Virus record (IMG/VR): IMGVR_UViG_3300020438_000082
Coordinates: 1-42,415 of that record
Reading direction: 5' to 3' (one strand)
Length of the DNA: 42,415 nt
Origin: a virus
The position numbers and the translations under genes are program-made. Position 1 is the stretch's first letter, and each line of letters opens with the position of its first letter. The notes under the pieces were generated by a model. That model was not told the DNA's origin. It saw only the letters and a list, made by a program, of their open reading frames with translations, and did no database searches. Of the stretch, positions 27,797 through 36,160 are shown piece by piece.

Positions 27797-28194
27797 TGAA
27801 ACAATTAGATAAAGCATTTAACATCACTCCTGAAGTGGTTTCAGAAGAACCTAAACCTGTGGTTAAAGAAAAACCAGATAGGTTGACTAAGAATGATGTT
27901 GAGAAAGATTATGACTATACAAGAGGTAATCTTTATAGTATTATCGAAAAAGGTCAAGAAGCAATTGATGGTATTCTCGAACTTGCTCAAGAAACTGAGC
28001 AACCAAGAGCATATGAAGTTGCTGGTCAGTTGATTAAGAGTGTATCTGATGCAACTGATAAGTTAATGGATCTTCAGAAGAAACTGAAGGATGTTGAAGA
28101 AGAGAAGACTAAAACAACCAATGTTACTAATAATGCATTGTTTGTTGGGTCTACTTCAGACTTAGCTAAGTTAATCAAACAGCAAAATCAATGA
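27796..28194 (+). CDS. 16: Small terminase subunit gp16
   Basis: This 132-residue protein (T4 gp16 has 164) overlaps the gp15 stop by one base. A charged N-terminal section is followed by D-Y-D-Y-T-R-G-N-L-Y-S-I-I-E-K-G-Q-E-A-I-D-G-I. Next comes a central helical region with R-A-Y-E-V-A-G-Q-L-I-K and a coiled K-L-M-D-L-Q-K-K-L-K segment. The C-terminus reads N-N-A-L-F-V-G-S-T-S-D-L-A-K-L-I-K, the conserved tail of T4-family gp16. The protein forms rings that recognise DNA and stimulate the large terminase ATPase. Two small genes separate it from gp17, whereas in T4 the two are adjacent. Confidence 0.9.
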   Translation: MKQLDKAFNITPEVVSEEPKPVVKEKPDRLTKNDVEKDYDYTRGNLYSIIEKGQEAIDGILELAQETEQPRAYEVAGQLIKSVSDATDKLMDLQKKLKDVEEEKTKTTNVTNNALFVGSTSDLAKLIKQQNQ

Positions 28195-28712
28195 AGAAAT
28201 TCAGAGACTTTCTTAAAGAACAACCCACCAACGTTTCTGGTGGTGTTGCTAAATTTGATAAGTATCTGTTTCCTATTGATGATGATACATTAACTCAGGA
28301 CTATCAAACACCCTATGGGTTGAATTATAGATTGTCTAATATCTTTCCTGTAGAGAAACTAACCCTTCAGGATATAGATACTATGACAGATGCTTCTAAG
28401 AAGTATGTCAACATGCAAGACGAGAGTGCTAGGCAACGAACTATGAAGAATTATTCACAATTCATGGAAGAAACCAAGTTTAAAACTTGTCCTTCTGGTA
28501 AATATTGGTGTTTCACGGATAAAAAATGTAAACCTATTCCTCGTGGATATTATGTTGGTGCGAGAGGAAGATTAGAAAACGACTCAGAAGAAGGAGAGAC
28601 TAAAACTAATGGAAACACAACTAATGGTAATAGCGGTGTGGACGGTGGTAATGGCAGCAGCAGTAGTAATGGTGGTGGGAACGGTGGCGGCTCTAATGGG
28701 GGAGGATCATGA
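28191..28712 (+). CDS. Unknown protein with Cys motif and Gly/Asn/Ser-rich tail
   Basis: This 173-residue protein overlaps gp16 and the next gene by ATGA, so all three should be translated together. It begins M-K-K-F-R-D-F-L-K-E-Q, a short basic amphipathic start. The middle contains C-P-S-G-K-Y-W-C-F-T-D-K-K-C-K-P-I-P-R-G-Y, with three Cys in 14 residues and surrounding Lys, suggesting a small metal-bound or disulphide-linked knuckle. The last 40 residues are nearly all Gly, Asn and Ser and look disordered. The family is unknown to me beyond a vague resemblance to small proteins near the terminase genes of marine myoviruses. Position suggests a packaging or virion role, but nothing in the sequence proves it. 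Confidence 0.75.
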   Translation: MKKFRDFLKEQPTNVSGGVAKFDKYLFPIDDDTLTQDYQTPYGLNYRLSNIFPVEKLTLQDIDTMTDASKKYVNMQDESARQRTMKNYSQFMEETKFKTCPSGKYWCFTDKKCKPIPRGYYVGARGRLENDSEEGETKTNGNTTNGNSGVDGGNGSSSSNGGGNGGGSNGGGS

Positions 28713-29344
28713 AGATTAACTTACCTTTAAAAATAGAAATCCCTAATACCCAAGCAGAATTTGATTTGGGTTTGATGTTTAGGGAAAGTCTGGAACAAGA
28801 TACTGGAATGCTTTTTGCATTTGCAGAGGATGGTGAGCATTCTTTTCATATGAGACATACTACTATTCCTCTTGATATTGCATTCGTTACTGAAGAAGGA
28901 GTTATAGAAAGTATTAAACAATTAGAACCTTTAAGATCTTCTCCTGTCTATCCAGAAGGCAATATTCGTTATGCATTGGAAGTAAATAGAGGATGGTTTG
29001 TTGAGAATAATATTGATGTAGGGTATAATATTTTTGTAGATGATTGGAGAAATGACTATAAACCAACAGAGATTGAATCAATTGATCTTATTAAACCAGA
29101 ACCATTAGTAGGTGTACTTGATGAGTCTACAAGAATACCAACTGAAATAGGTAATCTTATAGATGTTTATTTGGCATGGAGAGGAAGAAACTATATGATT
29201 AAGATGTTCTTCCCTCAAGTATCAAAACCATCTAAAAAAGAAGTAATAACACAAGTGAGTAAGGTTTATCCTGGTTGTAAGGTTTGGAACTATGAACGTA
29301 CAGACTATGTTCCTGGTCAACCGTTCTTGCGAATAGGAACGTAA
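28709..29344 (+). CDS. DUF192-domain protein with extra C-terminal domain
   Basis: This 211-residue protein's start codon overlaps the previous stop (ATGA). Residues 15-110 fit DUF192: L-G-L-M-F-R-E-S-L, G-M-L-F-A-F, F-H-M-R-H-T-T-I-P-L-D-I-A-F-V and, at the end, Y-A-L-E-V-N-R-G-W. DUF192 is a small beta-barrel family of bacteria and archaea, mostly of unknown function. The family normally has W/F-M-K-N-T where this one has H-M-R-H-T. Residues about 150-211 form a second, basic domain with W-R-G-R-N-Y and V-Y-P-G-C-K-V-W-N-Y. No signal peptide is present, unlike many bacterial members, so a cytoplasmic or virion role is likely. The location between the terminase genes suggests a link to packaging, by inference only. 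Confidence 0.8.
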   Translation: MKINLPLKIEIPNTQAEFDLGLMFRESLEQDTGMLFAFAEDGEHSFHMRHTTIPLDIAFVTEEGVIESIKQLEPLRSSPVYPEGNIRYALEVNRGWFVENNIDVGYNIFVDDWRNDYKPTEIESIDLIKPEPLVGVLDESTRIPTEIGNLIDVYLAWRGRNYMIKMFFPQVSKPSKKEVITQVSKVYPGCKVWNYERTDYVPGQPFLRIGT

Positions 29345-29359
29345 TTATTATTTTTTATT

Positions 29360-31012
29360 ATGAAAAGAGACGAAATATACTTAGGTAACCCCAATCTAAA
29401 ACGGGCAAATACTACTATAGAGTTTACTCAAGAACAGATTCTTGAGTTTATGGCATGTAGGGAAGACCCCGTTTACTTTGCACAGAATCATGTCAAGATC
29501 GTTACTCTTGATAAAGGTTTGATGCCATTTGAACCTTATGACTTCCAGCAAAAGTTAATTGAGAATTTTCATGGAAATAGATTCAACATTTGTAAGATGC
29601 CTCGTCAGACAGGTAAGTCTACAACTGTTATATCTTATCTGTTGCATTATCTACTATTCAATGATAGTGTAAATATTGGTATTCTTGCTAACAAGGCAGC
29701 AACCGCAAGGGAACTTCTTGGCAGACTACAAACTGCATATGAGAATGTTCCTAAGTGGATGCAGCAAGGTGTATTAGCATGGAATAGAGGTTCACTAGAG
29801 TTAGAAAATGGTTCCAAAATCTTGGCTGCTTCAACATCTGCCTCAGCTGTTCGAGGAATGTCATTCAATATCTTGTTTTTGGATGAGTTTGCATTCGTTC
29901 CAAATCATATTGCTGATTCGTTTTTTGCCTCTGTTTATCCTACTATTACTTCTGGTAAAAGTACTAAAGTCATTATTGTCTCGACCCCCCACGGAATGAA
30001 TCACTTCTACCGTATGTGGCACGATGCGGAAAGAAGTAAAAATGAATATGTACCGACTGATGTCCACTGGTCGGAAGTGCCTGGTAGGGATGATAAATGG
30101 AAAGCACAAACAATTGCAAACACATCAGATCAACAGTTTAGAGTTGAGTTTGAATGTGAGTTCTTAGGATCTGTCGATACATTGATTGCTCCTAGTAAAT
30201 TGAGAGCATTAGTATATCAACAACCAGAAAAGACAAGTGCTGGATTAGATGTATATGTTGATCCACAGAAAGGGCATGAATATGCTATAACGGTTGATGT
30301 AGCAAGAGGAGTAGCAAAGGATTATTCTGCATTTGTAGTCATTGATATTACAGAGTTTCCTCATGCAGTAGTAGCAAAGTATAGAAATAATGAAATTAAA
30401 CCTATGCTTTTCCCAACTATTATTGAGGAAGTTGGTAGAAATTATAATAATGCATTTGTTTTATGTGAAGTAAATGATGTTGGAGATCAGGTTGCATCCA
30501 TATTAAACTTTGATATGGAGTATGAAAATCTCCTTATGTGTTCTATGAGAGGTAGAGCAGGGCAAGTTGTCGGTCAGGGATTCTCAGGTAAAAAGACTCA
30601 ACTCGGTGTTAAGATGTCAAAAACCGTCAAGAAGGTTGGTGCTCTTAACTTAAAGACATTGATAGAAGAGAATAAACTCTTATTTACTGATTATGAGATT
30701 ATGAGTGAATTGACCACATTCATTCAGAAAAACAATTCATTTGAGGCAGAAGAAGGATGTAATGATGACCTTGCTATGTGTCTTGTCATATATGCATGGT
30801 TAGTAGCTCAGGATTACTTTAAAGAACTTACAGATCAGGACGTAAGAAAAAGATTATACGAAGAACAAAAGAATCAGATTGAACAAGATATGGCTCCATT
30901 TGGGTTTATGTCTGATGGATTAGATGAAGATAGTTTTGTTGATGCAGATGGAGATCACTGGAAAAAAGCAGATGAGTATGGGGATAGGTCATTCATGTGG
31001 GAATACAGGTAA
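29360..31012 (+). CDS. 17: Large terminase subunit gp17 (ATPase and nuclease)
   Basis: This 550-residue protein (T4 gp17 has 610) pumps DNA into the prohead and cuts the concatemer. The ATPase domain shows Walker A R-Q-T-G-K-S-T at residues 82-88 and Walker B I-L-F-L-D-E-F with Asp175 and the catalytic Glu176; V-S-T-P-H-G follows as the coupling motif. The C-terminal RNase-H-like nuclease has acidic residues in the expected order: Asp313 in T-V-D-V-A-R-G, Glu370 in L-C-E-V-N-D and Asp469/470 in C-N-D-D-L-A-M. All catalytic positions are intact. No Shine-Dalgarno precedes the ATG, only a T/A-rich leader. Confidence 0.96.
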   Translation: MKRDEIYLGNPNLKRANTTIEFTQEQILEFMACREDPVYFAQNHVKIVTLDKGLMPFEPYDFQQKLIENFHGNRFNICKMPRQTGKSTTVISYLLHYLLFNDSVNIGILANKAATARELLGRLQTAYENVPKWMQQGVLAWNRGSLELENGSKILAASTSASAVRGMSFNILFLDEFAFVPNHIADSFFASVYPTITSGKSTKVIIVSTPHGMNHFYRMWHDAERSKNEYVPTDVHWSEVPGRDDKWKAQTIANTSDQQFRVEFECEFLGSVDTLIAPSKLRALVYQQPEKTSAGLDVYVDPQKGHEYAITVDVARGVAKDYSAFVVIDITEFPHAVVAKYRNNEIKPMLFPTIIEEVGRNYNNAFVLCEVNDVGDQVASILNFDMEYENLLMCSMRGRAGQVVGQGFSGKKTQLGVKMSKTVKKVGALNLKTLIEENKLLFTDYEIMSELTTFIQKNNSFEAEEGCNDDLAMCLVIYAWLVAQDYFKELTDQDVRKRLYEEQKNQIEQDMAPFGFMSDGLDEDSFVDADGDHWKKADEYGDRSFMWEYR

Positions 31013-31053
31013 ATGTTCATGCATTGTTCATAGCACACGAAAATGTTCCTTTG

Positions 31054-31061
31054 AATAAATA
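31054..31061 (+). promoter_or_regulatory. Late promoter AATAAATA before gp18
   Basis: AATAAATA in the 84-base gap after gp17 differs by one base from the T4 late promoter and lies 35 bases before the gp18 start. GGAG at 31083 is the ribosome binding site. The first half of the gap holds three ATGTTC words of unknown meaning. Confidence 0.6.
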
Positions 31062-31096
31062 TTTTCAGATTAACTGAGAATCGGAGAACAAAAAGC

Positions 31097-33286
31097 ATGG
31101 CTACTCCTCAATTATCTCCTGGAGTACTGGTAAGGGAGGTTGACTTAACAGTAGGAAGAGCTGATAATGTATTGGACAACATCGGTGCAATTGCGGGACC
31201 ATTCCCAATTGGACCAGTAAATGACCCAATTGATATAACCACAGAACAAGATCTTATCAATGTATTTGGTAAGCCCATCTCAACAGATGCTCAATATGAG
31301 TACTGGATGAGTGCAGCATCCTACCTTTCATATGGTGGAGTTTTAAAAGTAACCAGAGCAGCAGGTTCTACACTTGCAAATGCTAATGCTGGTTCTAATG
31401 CTGCCAGTGCTACTATGACTGGTGCAGCAAGAATTGACAACTATGACGATTATACAAATAATCATCAGGATACAGACAATAGTTTTACATATGCAGCGAA
31501 AAACTCAGGTACATGGGCAGACGGATTAAAAGTTTGTTTCATTGATGACGCAGCAGATCAAACTGTAACACTAAGTGCAATACCAACAGGTTCTACTGTT
31601 GGACAAGGTGTTTCAGTTTCAGTTCCAAATAATACAGTAATTCCTGGTACAGGAACTACATCCGCATTTAGTGGACATATTAAAGGTATTATTACTGGTA
31701 TTGATGCTGGTACAAAGAAAGTTGATGTCAAACTTACATCAAGAGTTGCTACTGACGGTACAGAAACAGCAATCGATTATGCAGAGGGAACAACCTATGC
31801 ATCATTAACAACTGGTGCTGGATTTAATACACTTAGTGTTATCAATGCTGCAGGTGCTCTTGTTGGAACAACAGCAACTATTAGTGCTTCTGTTGACTGG
31901 TACAATCAGCAAACATTAGGTTTAACAAACTCAACAATTTTTTGGAAGCAAATTGCTCCAAAACCAACATCTAACGTCTACGTAACAGATAGACAAGGTA
32001 AAGGTGATGGTCTACACGTTGTTGTAGTTGATGACAAAGGAACAATTAGTGGAATAAAAGGCAATCTTCTTGAGAAGCACATAAGCATCTCAAAGGCAAA
32101 AGACGCAGTTTCTTCTGTAAATGCTCCACAAAAGATCTGGTACAACCAGTTCTTAGCAGATTATTCATCAAACATCTATGCAGGTAAGAACCCATCTGCT
32201 GCTGCAGATTCTTATTGGGGTACAACTCCATTAGCAACTGGATTCTCTTCTGGGTATACTCCAGTTACAACTGGTGCAGGTGTTTGGGGACAAAATGCTC
32301 AAGGTATTAAGTACAGTGCATTAGGCAATGTAACTTATACATTTGCTGGTGGTGTTGATTATTCTGCTACTGGTGGAATGAAGGCAGACCTTGCAGATCA
32401 AATAACTGCATACAATAAGTTCAATAATAAAGACGAAACCGCAGTAGACTTCCTAATCATGGGACCAGGCTGCGATACACAGGCAGAGTCACAAGCAAAA
32501 GCAAATTCTATAATTTCTATTGCTAATCTTAGAAAAGATTGCGTGGCAACTGTTGGACCACATAGATCAGACGTTGTTGGTTTAACTAACACTGATACTC
32601 AAACTGATAACTTGGTTAAGTACTTCTCACCACTTGCATCTTCATCATATGCAGTATTTGATAGTGGTTACAAGTATACTTACGACAGATTTAACAATAA
32701 GTTCCGCTACATCCCAACAAATGGTGATGTTGCTGGTCTAATGTGTCGTACAGGAATCAATTCTTATCCTTGGTTCTCACCTGCTGGACAACAGCGTGGT
32801 ATTATCAATAATGCAATTAAACTTGCATATAATCCAAGTAAGGCACAAAGAGATCAACTCTATCCTCAAAGGATTAACTCAGTCATAACACAACCAGGAA
32901 TTGGTACTCTATTATTCGGAGACAAAACTGGATTAGGTTATGCATCTGCTTTCGATAGAATCAACGTTCGTCGTTTATTCTTAACTGTTGAGCAAGCACT
33001 TGAGAAAGCAGCAGAAGCACAACTCTTTGAACTCAACGATGAGTTAACAAGAGCAAACTTCAAGAACATCGTAGAACCTTATCTACGTGACATTCAGGCA
33101 AAGAGAGGTATTTACGGATTCCTCGTTATCTGTGATACCACAAATAACACACCTGATGTTATCGATAATAATGAATTTAGAGCAGACATCTTCCTGAAGC
33201 CTGCCAAGTCAATCAACTATGTTACTCTTACTTTCGTTGCTACCCGTACTGGTGTTAGTTTCGAGGAAGTAGCAGGTCGAGTTTAA
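31097..33286 (+). CDS. 18: Tail sheath protein gp18
   Basis: This 729-residue protein (T4 gp18 has 659) forms the contractile sheath. The N-terminus has S-P-G-V-L-V-R-E-V-D-L-T and I-G-A-I-A-G-P-F-P-I-G-P, as in T4-family sheaths. The C-terminal domain has R-A-D-I-F-L-K-P-A-K-S-I-N-Y and V-A-T-R-T-G-V-S-F-E-E, which closely follow T4. The middle, at about residues 90-300, is Gly/Ala/Thr-rich and variable, as expected for the surface-exposed domains. The gene has its own late promoter and a good ribosome binding site, in keeping with the many copies needed. It is followed by the tube gene. Confidence 0.96.
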   Translation: MATPQLSPGVLVREVDLTVGRADNVLDNIGAIAGPFPIGPVNDPIDITTEQDLINVFGKPISTDAQYEYWMSAASYLSYGGVLKVTRAAGSTLANANAGSNAASATMTGAARIDNYDDYTNNHQDTDNSFTYAAKNSGTWADGLKVCFIDDAADQTVTLSAIPTGSTVGQGVSVSVPNNTVIPGTGTTSAFSGHIKGIITGIDAGTKKVDVKLTSRVATDGTETAIDYAEGTTYASLTTGAGFNTLSVINAAGALVGTTATISASVDWYNQQTLGLTNSTIFWKQIAPKPTSNVYVTDRQGKGDGLHVVVVDDKGTISGIKGNLLEKHISISKAKDAVSSVNAPQKIWYNQFLADYSSNIYAGKNPSAAADSYWGTTPLATGFSSGYTPVTTGAGVWGQNAQGIKYSALGNVTYTFAGGVDYSATGGMKADLADQITAYNKFNNKDETAVDFLIMGPGCDTQAESQAKANSIISIANLRKDCVATVGPHRSDVVGLTNTDTQTDNLVKYFSPLASSSYAVFDSGYKYTYDRFNNKFRYIPTNGDVAGLMCRTGINSYPWFSPAGQQRGIINNAIKLAYNPSKAQRDQLYPQRINSVITQPGIGTLLFGDKTGLGYASAFDRINVRRLFLTVEQALEKAAEAQLFELNDELTRANFKNIVEPYLRDIQAKRGIYGFLVICDTTNNTPDVIDNNEFRADIFLKPAKSINYVTLTFVATRTGVSFEEVAGRV

Positions 33287-33295
33287 TCACATTAT

Positions 33296-33302
33296 CTAAA
33301 TA
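33296..33302 (+). promoter_or_regulatory. Late promoter word CTAAATA before gp19
   Basis: CTAAATA lies in the gp18-gp19 gap, followed by the strongest Shine-Dalgarno in the window, AGGAGG at 33308-33313, 10 bases before the gp19 ATG. Confidence 0.65.
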
Positions 33303-33323
33303 AACACAGGAGGATAACCAACC

Positions 33324-33911
33324 ATGGCCAAGACAAGAGAAAACAAATCTATTTCTCAATTTAAAGGTGCTCTTATTGGGGGCGGTGCAAGACCTAATCT
33401 GTTCGAGGTAGAGTTAACTACTCTACCTGCTGGAATTGAGTGGAGTGCTGATAACTTTAGATATATGTGTAAGGCAGCAGCTTTACCTGCATCTAATGTA
33501 GCAGCAATTGATGTACCATTTAGAGGTCGTATTTTTAAAGTTGCAGGAGACAGAACATTCGATACATGGACTGTAACCATTATCAATGACGAAGGATTTA
33601 TCCTTAGAACTGCAATGGAAGAGTGGATGAATCAGATTTCTAAGTTAGAAAATAACTTAGGAGCGACTAATCCTGCTTCATATATGACTAATGCTAAAGT
33701 GTATCAACTTGGTAGAGGATCTAAGACAAGCAGCGACGACAACTCTGGTGATAAGAATACAGTTCTTAGAGAGTATGAATTTGTTGATATTTTCCCAACA
33801 AATATCTCTGCTATTGACTTATCTTACGAATCAAGCGATACTATAGAAGAATTCACTGTTGAATTCCAAGTTCAATCCTTCAGTCTTGCTGGAAACGGTT
33901 CTGCCGACTAG
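33324..33911 (+). CDS. 19: Tail tube protein gp19
   Basis: This 195-residue protein (T4 gp19 has 163) forms the inner tube. It has A-R-P-N-L-F-E-V-E-L, C-K-A-A-A-L-P-A-S and V-A-G-D-R-T-F-D-T-W-T-V-T-I-I-N-D-E, all directly comparable with T4 gp19. The C-terminal half keeps E-Y-E-F-V-D-I-F-P-T-N-I-S and an E-E-F-T-V-E-F-Q-V strand. The extra length is mostly an N-terminal 20-residue basic leader and a Ser/Asp-rich loop at about residue 135. AGGAGG at 33308 suggests very strong translation, as fits the most numerous tail protein. Confidence 0.96.
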   Translation: MAKTRENKSISQFKGALIGGGARPNLFEVELTTLPAGIEWSADNFRYMCKAAALPASNVAAIDVPFRGRIFKVAGDRTFDTWTVTIINDEGFILRTAMEEWMNQISKLENNLGATNPASYMTNAKVYQLGRGSKTSSDDNSGDKNTVLREYEFVDIFPTNISAIDLSYESSDTIEEFTVEFQVQSFSLAGNGSAD

Positions 33912-33919
33912 CATAAATA
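33912..33919 (+). promoter_or_regulatory. Late promoter CATAAATA before gp20
   Basis: CATAAATA immediately follows the gp19 stop and precedes AAGGAA (33925) and the gp20 ATG at 33944. Confidence 0.6.
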
Positions 33920-33943
33920 GTAAGAAGGAAAATTAAATAAATC

Positions 33944-35617
33944 ATGTCGAAGTTATTTGGGTTCTCTATAGAGGACACAGAACCACTATCTCCCAATGCG
34001 GTCTCCCCCGTTGCTCCTAATGACGAGGACGGGGTTGATCATTATGCGAGTAGTGGTTTTTTTGGTTCTTATGTTGACATCGAAGGTGTTTACAGAACTG
34101 AGTATGAGTTAATCAAACGATATAGAGAGATGTCACTTCATCCCGAAGCGGATAGTGCTATCGAAGATATCGTAAATGAAGCAATTGTTTCAGACTCAAA
34201 CGACGTTCCTGTTCAAATTGATCTTTCCAATCTTAGTGCTAGTGATGGTATTAAGAAGAAAATTAGATCAGAATTTAAATACATTCTTGATCTTTTAGAT
34301 TTTGGTAAGAAATCCCACGAAATTTATCGTAACTGGTATATTGATGGAAGGATTTTTTATCATAAAGTCATTGATTTGAAGAATCCTCAAGCAGGTATTC
34401 AAGATCTTCGTTATATTGACGCAATGAAAATGCGTTATGTTAGACAAGAGAAGAAGCAAGAAAAAGATAAGTATTTGAATCTCAATAGTACTGGTAATTC
34501 TCAAGACCCAATGGGTTTTAAATGGCCAGAACTAGAAGAGTACTTTATATACAATCCAAAGCAACAATATCCAACAGGAAATATAAATGCAACAGGTGCA
34601 AGTCAGGGAATTAAGCTAGCAAAAGATGCAGTAACGTATTGTACATCAGGTCTGGTAGATAGAAATAAAGGAAATACCCTTTCTTACTTGCATAAATCAA
34701 TCAAATCACTCAATCAATTAAGGATGATTGAGGATTCTCTAGTAATATACAGACTATCTCGTGCTCCAGAACGTAGAATTTTCTATATTGATGTTGGTAA
34801 TCTACCGAAGGTAAAGGCAGAGCAATATCTCAGAGATGTGATGATGCGATATCGTAACAAACTTGTATACGACGCTAACACAGGAGAGATCCGTGATGAC
34901 AAAAAGTACATGGCAATGCTGGAAGATTTCTGGCTCCCTCGGAGAGAAGGAGGACGTGGTACTGAGATTTCTACTCTTCCTGGAGGTCAAAACCTGGGTG
35001 AGATCACGGACATCGAGTACTTCAAAAAGAAATTATATAGATCCCTCAACGTACCTCCATCAAGAATGGACGGAGAAGGAGGATTTAACCTCGGAAGATC
35101 CTCAGAAATCTTAAGAGATGAACTTAAGTTCACTAAATTTGTAGCACGTTTGAGAAAAAGATTCTCAAAATTGTTTGATGATATGCTTAGGACTCAATTG
35201 ATTCTTAAGAATATATGCACCCCAGAAGATTGGGAAATAATGAGTGAACATATACAATATGACTTCTTGTATGATAATCACTTCACTGAATTAAAGAATT
35301 CAGAACTATTAAATGAGAGATTGAATAGTGTTGCAACAGCAGAACCATATGTTGGAAGGTTCTTCTCTCAGGATTATGTAAGACGTAACATCCTACATCA
35401 AACAGATGATGAGATTATTGAACAGGATAAGTTAATTGAAAAGGAAATAGCAGATGGAACTATACCAGATCCTTCAATTCCAGTAGATCCAGCAACAGGA
35501 TTACCTATGGATCAAAGTGCTGCAGGAATGGATTTAGGGGCACCAGTTATGGAACCTAACCTTGATGGCACTAAGGATGGTGGTATGACAGAATTGCCCA
35601 AGGGTGGAGAGATATAA
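33944..35617 (+). CDS. 20: Portal protein gp20
   Basis: This 557-residue protein (T4 gp20 has 524) forms the 12-subunit portal through which DNA enters. Conserved T4-family landmarks are S-R-A-P-E-R-R-I-F-Y-I-D-V-G-N-L-P, followed by Y-R-N-K-L-V-Y-D-A-N-T-G and L-P-G-G-Q-N-L-G-E, the segment used as a marker for marine myoviruses. N-V-P-P-S-R-M and a long helical C-terminal part follow. The last 60 residues are Pro/Gly/Asp-rich and probably flexible. The N-terminus is acidic. The gene follows gp19 as in T4 and ends in a TATAAATA promoter for the core genes. Confidence 0.97.
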   Translation: MSKLFGFSIEDTEPLSPNAVSPVAPNDEDGVDHYASSGFFGSYVDIEGVYRTEYELIKRYREMSLHPEADSAIEDIVNEAIVSDSNDVPVQIDLSNLSASDGIKKKIRSEFKYILDLLDFGKKSHEIYRNWYIDGRIFYHKVIDLKNPQAGIQDLRYIDAMKMRYVRQEKKQEKDKYLNLNSTGNSQDPMGFKWPELEEYFIYNPKQQYPTGNINATGASQGIKLAKDAVTYCTSGLVDRNKGNTLSYLHKSIKSLNQLRMIEDSLVIYRLSRAPERRIFYIDVGNLPKVKAEQYLRDVMMRYRNKLVYDANTGEIRDDKKYMAMLEDFWLPRREGGRGTEISTLPGGQNLGEITDIEYFKKKLYRSLNVPPSRMDGEGGFNLGRSSEILRDELKFTKFVARLRKRFSKLFDDMLRTQLILKNICTPEDWEIMSEHIQYDFLYDNHFTELKNSELLNERLNSVATAEPYVGRFFSQDYVRRNILHQTDDEIIEQDKLIEKEIADGTIPDPSIPVDPATGLPMDQSAAGMDLGAPVMEPNLDGTKDGGMTELPKGGEI

Positions 35618-35620
35618 ATA
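35613..35620 (+). promoter_or_regulatory. Consensus late promoter TATAAATA
   Basis: A perfect T4 late promoter word overlaps the gp20 stop (TAA at 35615-35617) and lies before the gp67 gene. Confidence 0.75.
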
Positions 35621-35652
35621 TTAAGGATTAAACACATTTTTTGGACTTAATT

Positions 35653-35859
35653 ATGCCTGACGTTACTAATGATGATTTGATGGATATGATTATTGCTGAT
35701 GAATCACCATCTAATATAAGCGATAAGATTAAAGATATCCTATTTGCAAAGTCTGCAGAGAAGGTTGACGGACATCGACCTAGTGTTGCTGGACAAACTT
35801 TTGATACAATTGAGCCTGTAGAGGCAGAAACAGAGGTTGAAACTGAATCCGAAGAATAG
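35653..35859 (+). CDS. 67: Prohead core protein, probable gp67
   Basis: This 68-residue acidic protein is read from the ATG at 35653. A TTG at 35641 would add four residues, but the GGA at 35643 is well placed for the ATG. The N-terminal part is helical with D-D-L-M-D-M-I-I-A-D-E-S-P and I-S-D-K-I-K-D-I-L-F-A-K-S-A-E. The C-terminus is a run of Glu, Val and Thr. Size, acidity and the order gp20 / this gene / small gene / gp21 agree with T4 gp67, a scaffold-core protein destroyed by the gp21 protease. Sequence similarity alone would be too short to decide, so the call rests mainly on position. Confidence 0.7.
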   Translation: MPDVTNDDLMDMIIADESPSNISDKIKDILFAKSAEKVDGHRPSVAGQTFDTIEPVEAETEVETESEE

Positions 35860-35863
35860 TGTT

Positions 35864-35879
35864 TATAAATAACTAAATA
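35864..35879 (+). promoter_or_regulatory. Tandem late promoters TATAAATA and CTAAATA
   Basis: TATAAATA (35864-35871) and CTAAATA (35873-35879) stand side by side before the small gene upstream of gp21. AGAGG at 35889 is the ribosome binding site. Confidence 0.7.
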
Positions 35880-35900
35880 ACTGGATTTAGAGGTTAGACA

Positions 35901-36158
35901 ATGTTAATAAAGGTTTTAGCAGCAGAGGGTAATTTATCATCTGCTTCTAATGTTGACTTAGCTACTGTAGTACGGCTTTATAATGCCCATAGTGCTGCTG
36001 TTGTTATTACTAGAAAAACTTCTGGTGGTACTACAGTCGGTAGTTTAAGTGTTGGTACATTGGATACAGTCCTCTTAGAAAAAGATGCAACAGATACTCT
36101 AACTGCAGCATCTCAAGGATCTAGTATGAAGGTTGTAAAGATCGCTTACGGTAACTAA
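35901..36158 (+). CDS. Small beta-rich protein between gp67 and gp21, unknown function
   Basis: This 85-residue protein occupies the place of T4 gp68 but does not resemble that larger core protein. It looks like a small beta-sandwich: alternating strands V-V-R-L-Y-N-A-H, A-V-V-I-T-R-K, D-T-V-L-L-E-K and M-K-V-V-K-I-A-Y, with Gly/Ser/Thr turns and no Cys or Trp. Two late promoters in tandem precede it, implying high expression. It could be a head accessory or decoration protein, but that is inferred from position and composition only. The gp21 gene starts two bases after its stop. Confidence 0.75.
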   Translation: MLIKVLAAEGNLSSASNVDLATVVRLYNAHSAAVVITRKTSGGTTVGSLSVGTLDTVLLEKDATDTLTAASQGSSMKVVKIAYGN

Positions 36159-36160
36159 AA

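Noticed and set aside
31012-31096. ATGTTC words in the gp17-gp18 gap as a regulatory repeat
   Set aside because: Only three short copies with uneven spacing; nothing beyond the late promoter can be supported.
35641-35652. TTG start for gp67
   Set aside because: The ATG at 35653 has GGA at suitable distance, and the extra four residues add nothing recognisable.
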